From assembly GCA_946480685.1 (NCBI GenBank), contig CAMLLI010000167.1, positions 1 through 7,817 of the forward strand: a stretch of 7,817 nucleotides of DNA, written 5' to 3'. A program made the translations under genes and the position numbers. Shown here in pieces: positions 7,141-7,817 of this stretch. The notes beneath the pieces are model-generated. The model saw nothing but the letters and a program-made list of their open reading frames with translations, was not told the origin of the DNA and did not search any database. Numbering within the stretch: the stretch's first letter is position 1; every line of letters starts with the position of its first letter. The stretch comes from an uncultured Flammeovirgaceae bacterium (lineage in GTDB: Bacteria > Bacteroidota > Bacteroidia > Cytophagales > Cyclobacteriaceae).

Positions 7141-7154
7141 GCTATAGTATAATT

Positions 7155-7194
7155 CTTTGTGAAGCTTCGTGTCTTCTTTGTGTGCTTTGTGCAA
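7155..7194 (+). repeat. Tandem CTTyGTG repeat, four units
   Basis: Four units start with CTTTGTG or CTTCGTG at 7155, 7165, 7176 and 7185, giving periods of 10, 11 and 9 bp, close to one helical turn. The units differ only in their last 2-4 bases (AAG, TCTT, TG, CAA). Similar TTTGTG-type strings occur between genes in various bacteria, as far as I recall, but I know of no assigned role. Confidence 0.6.
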
Positions 7195-7207
7195 TTGGAT
7201 TTTTTTC

Positions 7208-7249
7208 CGGATAACTATTAACGGATAACGATTAACTTCTAACCGTTAA
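7208..7249 (+). repeat. Heptamer tandem array CNNNTAA, six units
   Basis: Six successive 7-bp units start with C and end in TAA: CGGATAA, CTATTAA, CGGATAA, CGATTAA, CTTCTAA and CCGTTAA. Units 1-2 and 3-4 form a 14-bp direct repeat with one mismatch. TTAACGG (7218-7224) and CCGTTAA (7243-7249) also form a 7-bp inverted repeat. A seventh, diverged unit (CTATATT) overlaps the promoter-like box that follows. Confidence 0.7.
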
Positions 7250-7250
7250 C

Positions 7251-7258
7251 TATATTTG
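7251..7258 (+). promoter_or_regulatory. Perfect Bacteroidota -7 box TATATTTG before the HAD gene
   Basis: TATATTTG matches TAnnTTTG at all defined positions and lies 21 bp before the start codon at 7280. Initiation near 7265 would give a leader of about 15 nt. No good TTTG is found at the -33 position, where heptamer units lie instead, so the promoter is only half supported. Confidence 0.45.
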
Positions 7259-7279
7259 ACTATAACTTATTCTACTAAA

Positions 7280-7817
7280 ATGGCAAAAGGCTTACTCATT
7301 GACATGGATGGCGTTGTATACGGTGGTGATATACTTATACCGGGTGCTGACGAATTTATAGCCATGTTACTTAAAAAAGATATACCCTTCATGTTTATGA
7401 CGAATAACAGTCAGCGTACGCGCACGGAAGCTGTACGCAAACTGAAGAAGCTGGGTATAAACGTGGATGAAAAACATATCTATACCAGTGCAATGGCAAC
7501 GGGTAAATTTCTGGCCGGACAAATTCCCAATGGTTCTGCTTATGTACTCGGTGAAGGTGGTCTGCTCACAAGCTTGCATGAAAATGGTATATCGCTCGTA
7601 GAGACTGATCCTGATTTTGTTGTGCTGGGTGAAGGCCGAAACTTTACGCTCGAAATGGTGCAGCGTGCGGTTGATATGATTCTGGCAGGTGCGAAGTTTA
7701 TTACTACTAACCGTGATCCCTCTCCTAAAAAGGCCGGATGGGCTAACCTCGGTATAGCAGCGACTACTGCGATGATTGAAGAAGCTTCGGGTATAAAAGC
7801 TTTTGTGATCGGTAAAC
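7280..7817 (+). CDS. HAD-superfamily subclass IIA phosphatase (NagD/AraL-like), C-terminal part beyond the window
   Basis: The first 179 residues of a HAD-IIA hydrolase are present. This group dephosphorylates small cytoplasmic phosphoesters such as sugar phosphates, nucleoside monophosphates or phosphoglycolate. Motif I is DMDGVVY (8-14), with nucleophile Asp8 and acid/base Asp10. Motif II is TNNSQRT (41-47). The C2-type cap follows, with LGEGGL (90-95), VVLGEGRNF (114-122) and the family signature TTNRDPSPKKAGW (142-154). The frame leaves the window at VIGK, where Lys179 would be the motif III lysine. Members are about 250-280 residues, so the last third is missing. Eight of its fifteen isoleucine codons are ATA. 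It follows lacI on the same strand but 202 bp away with its own promoter-like box, so a separate unit is likely. The substrate is unknown. Confidence 0.92.
   Translation, partial: MAKGLLIDMDGVVYGGDILIPGADEFIAMLLKKDIPFMFMTNNSQRTRTEAVRKLKKLGINVDEKHIYTSAMATGKFLAGQIPNGSAYVLGEGGLLTSLHENGISLVETDPDFVVLGEGRNFTLEMVQRAVDMILAGAKFITTNRDPSPKKAGWANLGIAATTAMIEEASGIKAFVIGK

Larger units (their letters stand above)
7078..7279. other. lacI-HAD intergenic region made of degenerate tandem repeats
   Basis: No gene, tRNA or clear terminator is visible in these 202 bp. Three low-complexity blocks follow one another: a G/T-rich tract (7078-7140), a CTTyGTG repeat (7155-7194) and a CNNNTAA heptamer array (7208-7249), the last leading into a promoter-like box. 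A short T-run (7200-7206) follows the second block, but no strong GC stem precedes it. Confidence 0.7.

Noticed and set aside
7078..7279. Remnant of a mobile element or CRISPR array
   Set aside because: No transposase fragment, no terminal inverted repeats with target duplication, and repeats far too short and adjacent for repeat-spacer structure.

Overview
The window looks like a Bacteroidota chromosome, most plausibly from the Cytophagales/Chitinophagales side. The reasons are a SusC/SusD outer-membrane pair, a 'Bacteroides expansion' type ECF sigma factor with a FecR-type anti-sigma factor, start codons without Shine-Dalgarno sequences, and frequent ATA isoleucine codons. The exact genus is inference. 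No CAZyme, mobile element, tRNA, rRNA or CRISPR array is visible.

Left part, minus strand, read from right to left (5799 to 1): an ECF sigma factor (5230-5799), a membrane anti-sigma factor of the FecR family (4150-5154), a full-length SusC-like TonB-dependent transducer with an N-terminal STN domain (608-4000), and a SusD-like lipoprotein that runs off the left edge (1-589). This is the classic glycan-uptake trans-envelope relay. Ligand binding by SusCD is passed through the STN domain to the periplasmic part of FecR, which controls the sigma factor, which in turn switches on susCD. Glycoside hydrolases would be expected beyond the left edge.

Right part, plus strand: a LacI-family regulator (6058-7077) is divergent from the sigma gene, followed after a 202-bp gap by a truncated HAD-IIA (NagD-like) sugar/nucleotide phosphatase (7280 to edge). 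The LacI protein is the natural candidate for a second, cytoplasmic sugar-sensing input to the same locus.

The most interesting content is non-coding. The sigma/lacI intergenic region carries an 11-bp palindrome (ATTTCWGAAAT) twice, 84 bp apart, the second copy overlapping the lacI start codon. It also carries three CG-core LacI-operator-like sites. One 9-mer from that region (GAAACGATC) recurs just upstream of susC, suggesting that LacI also acts there. The susC leader contains two perfect, adjacent stem-loops without U-tracts. The lacI-HAD gap is built almost entirely of three different degenerate tandem patterns (a G/T tract, a CTTyGTG repeat of 9-11 bp period, and a heptamer CNNNTAA array), the last ending in a perfect Bacteroidota -7 promoter box.
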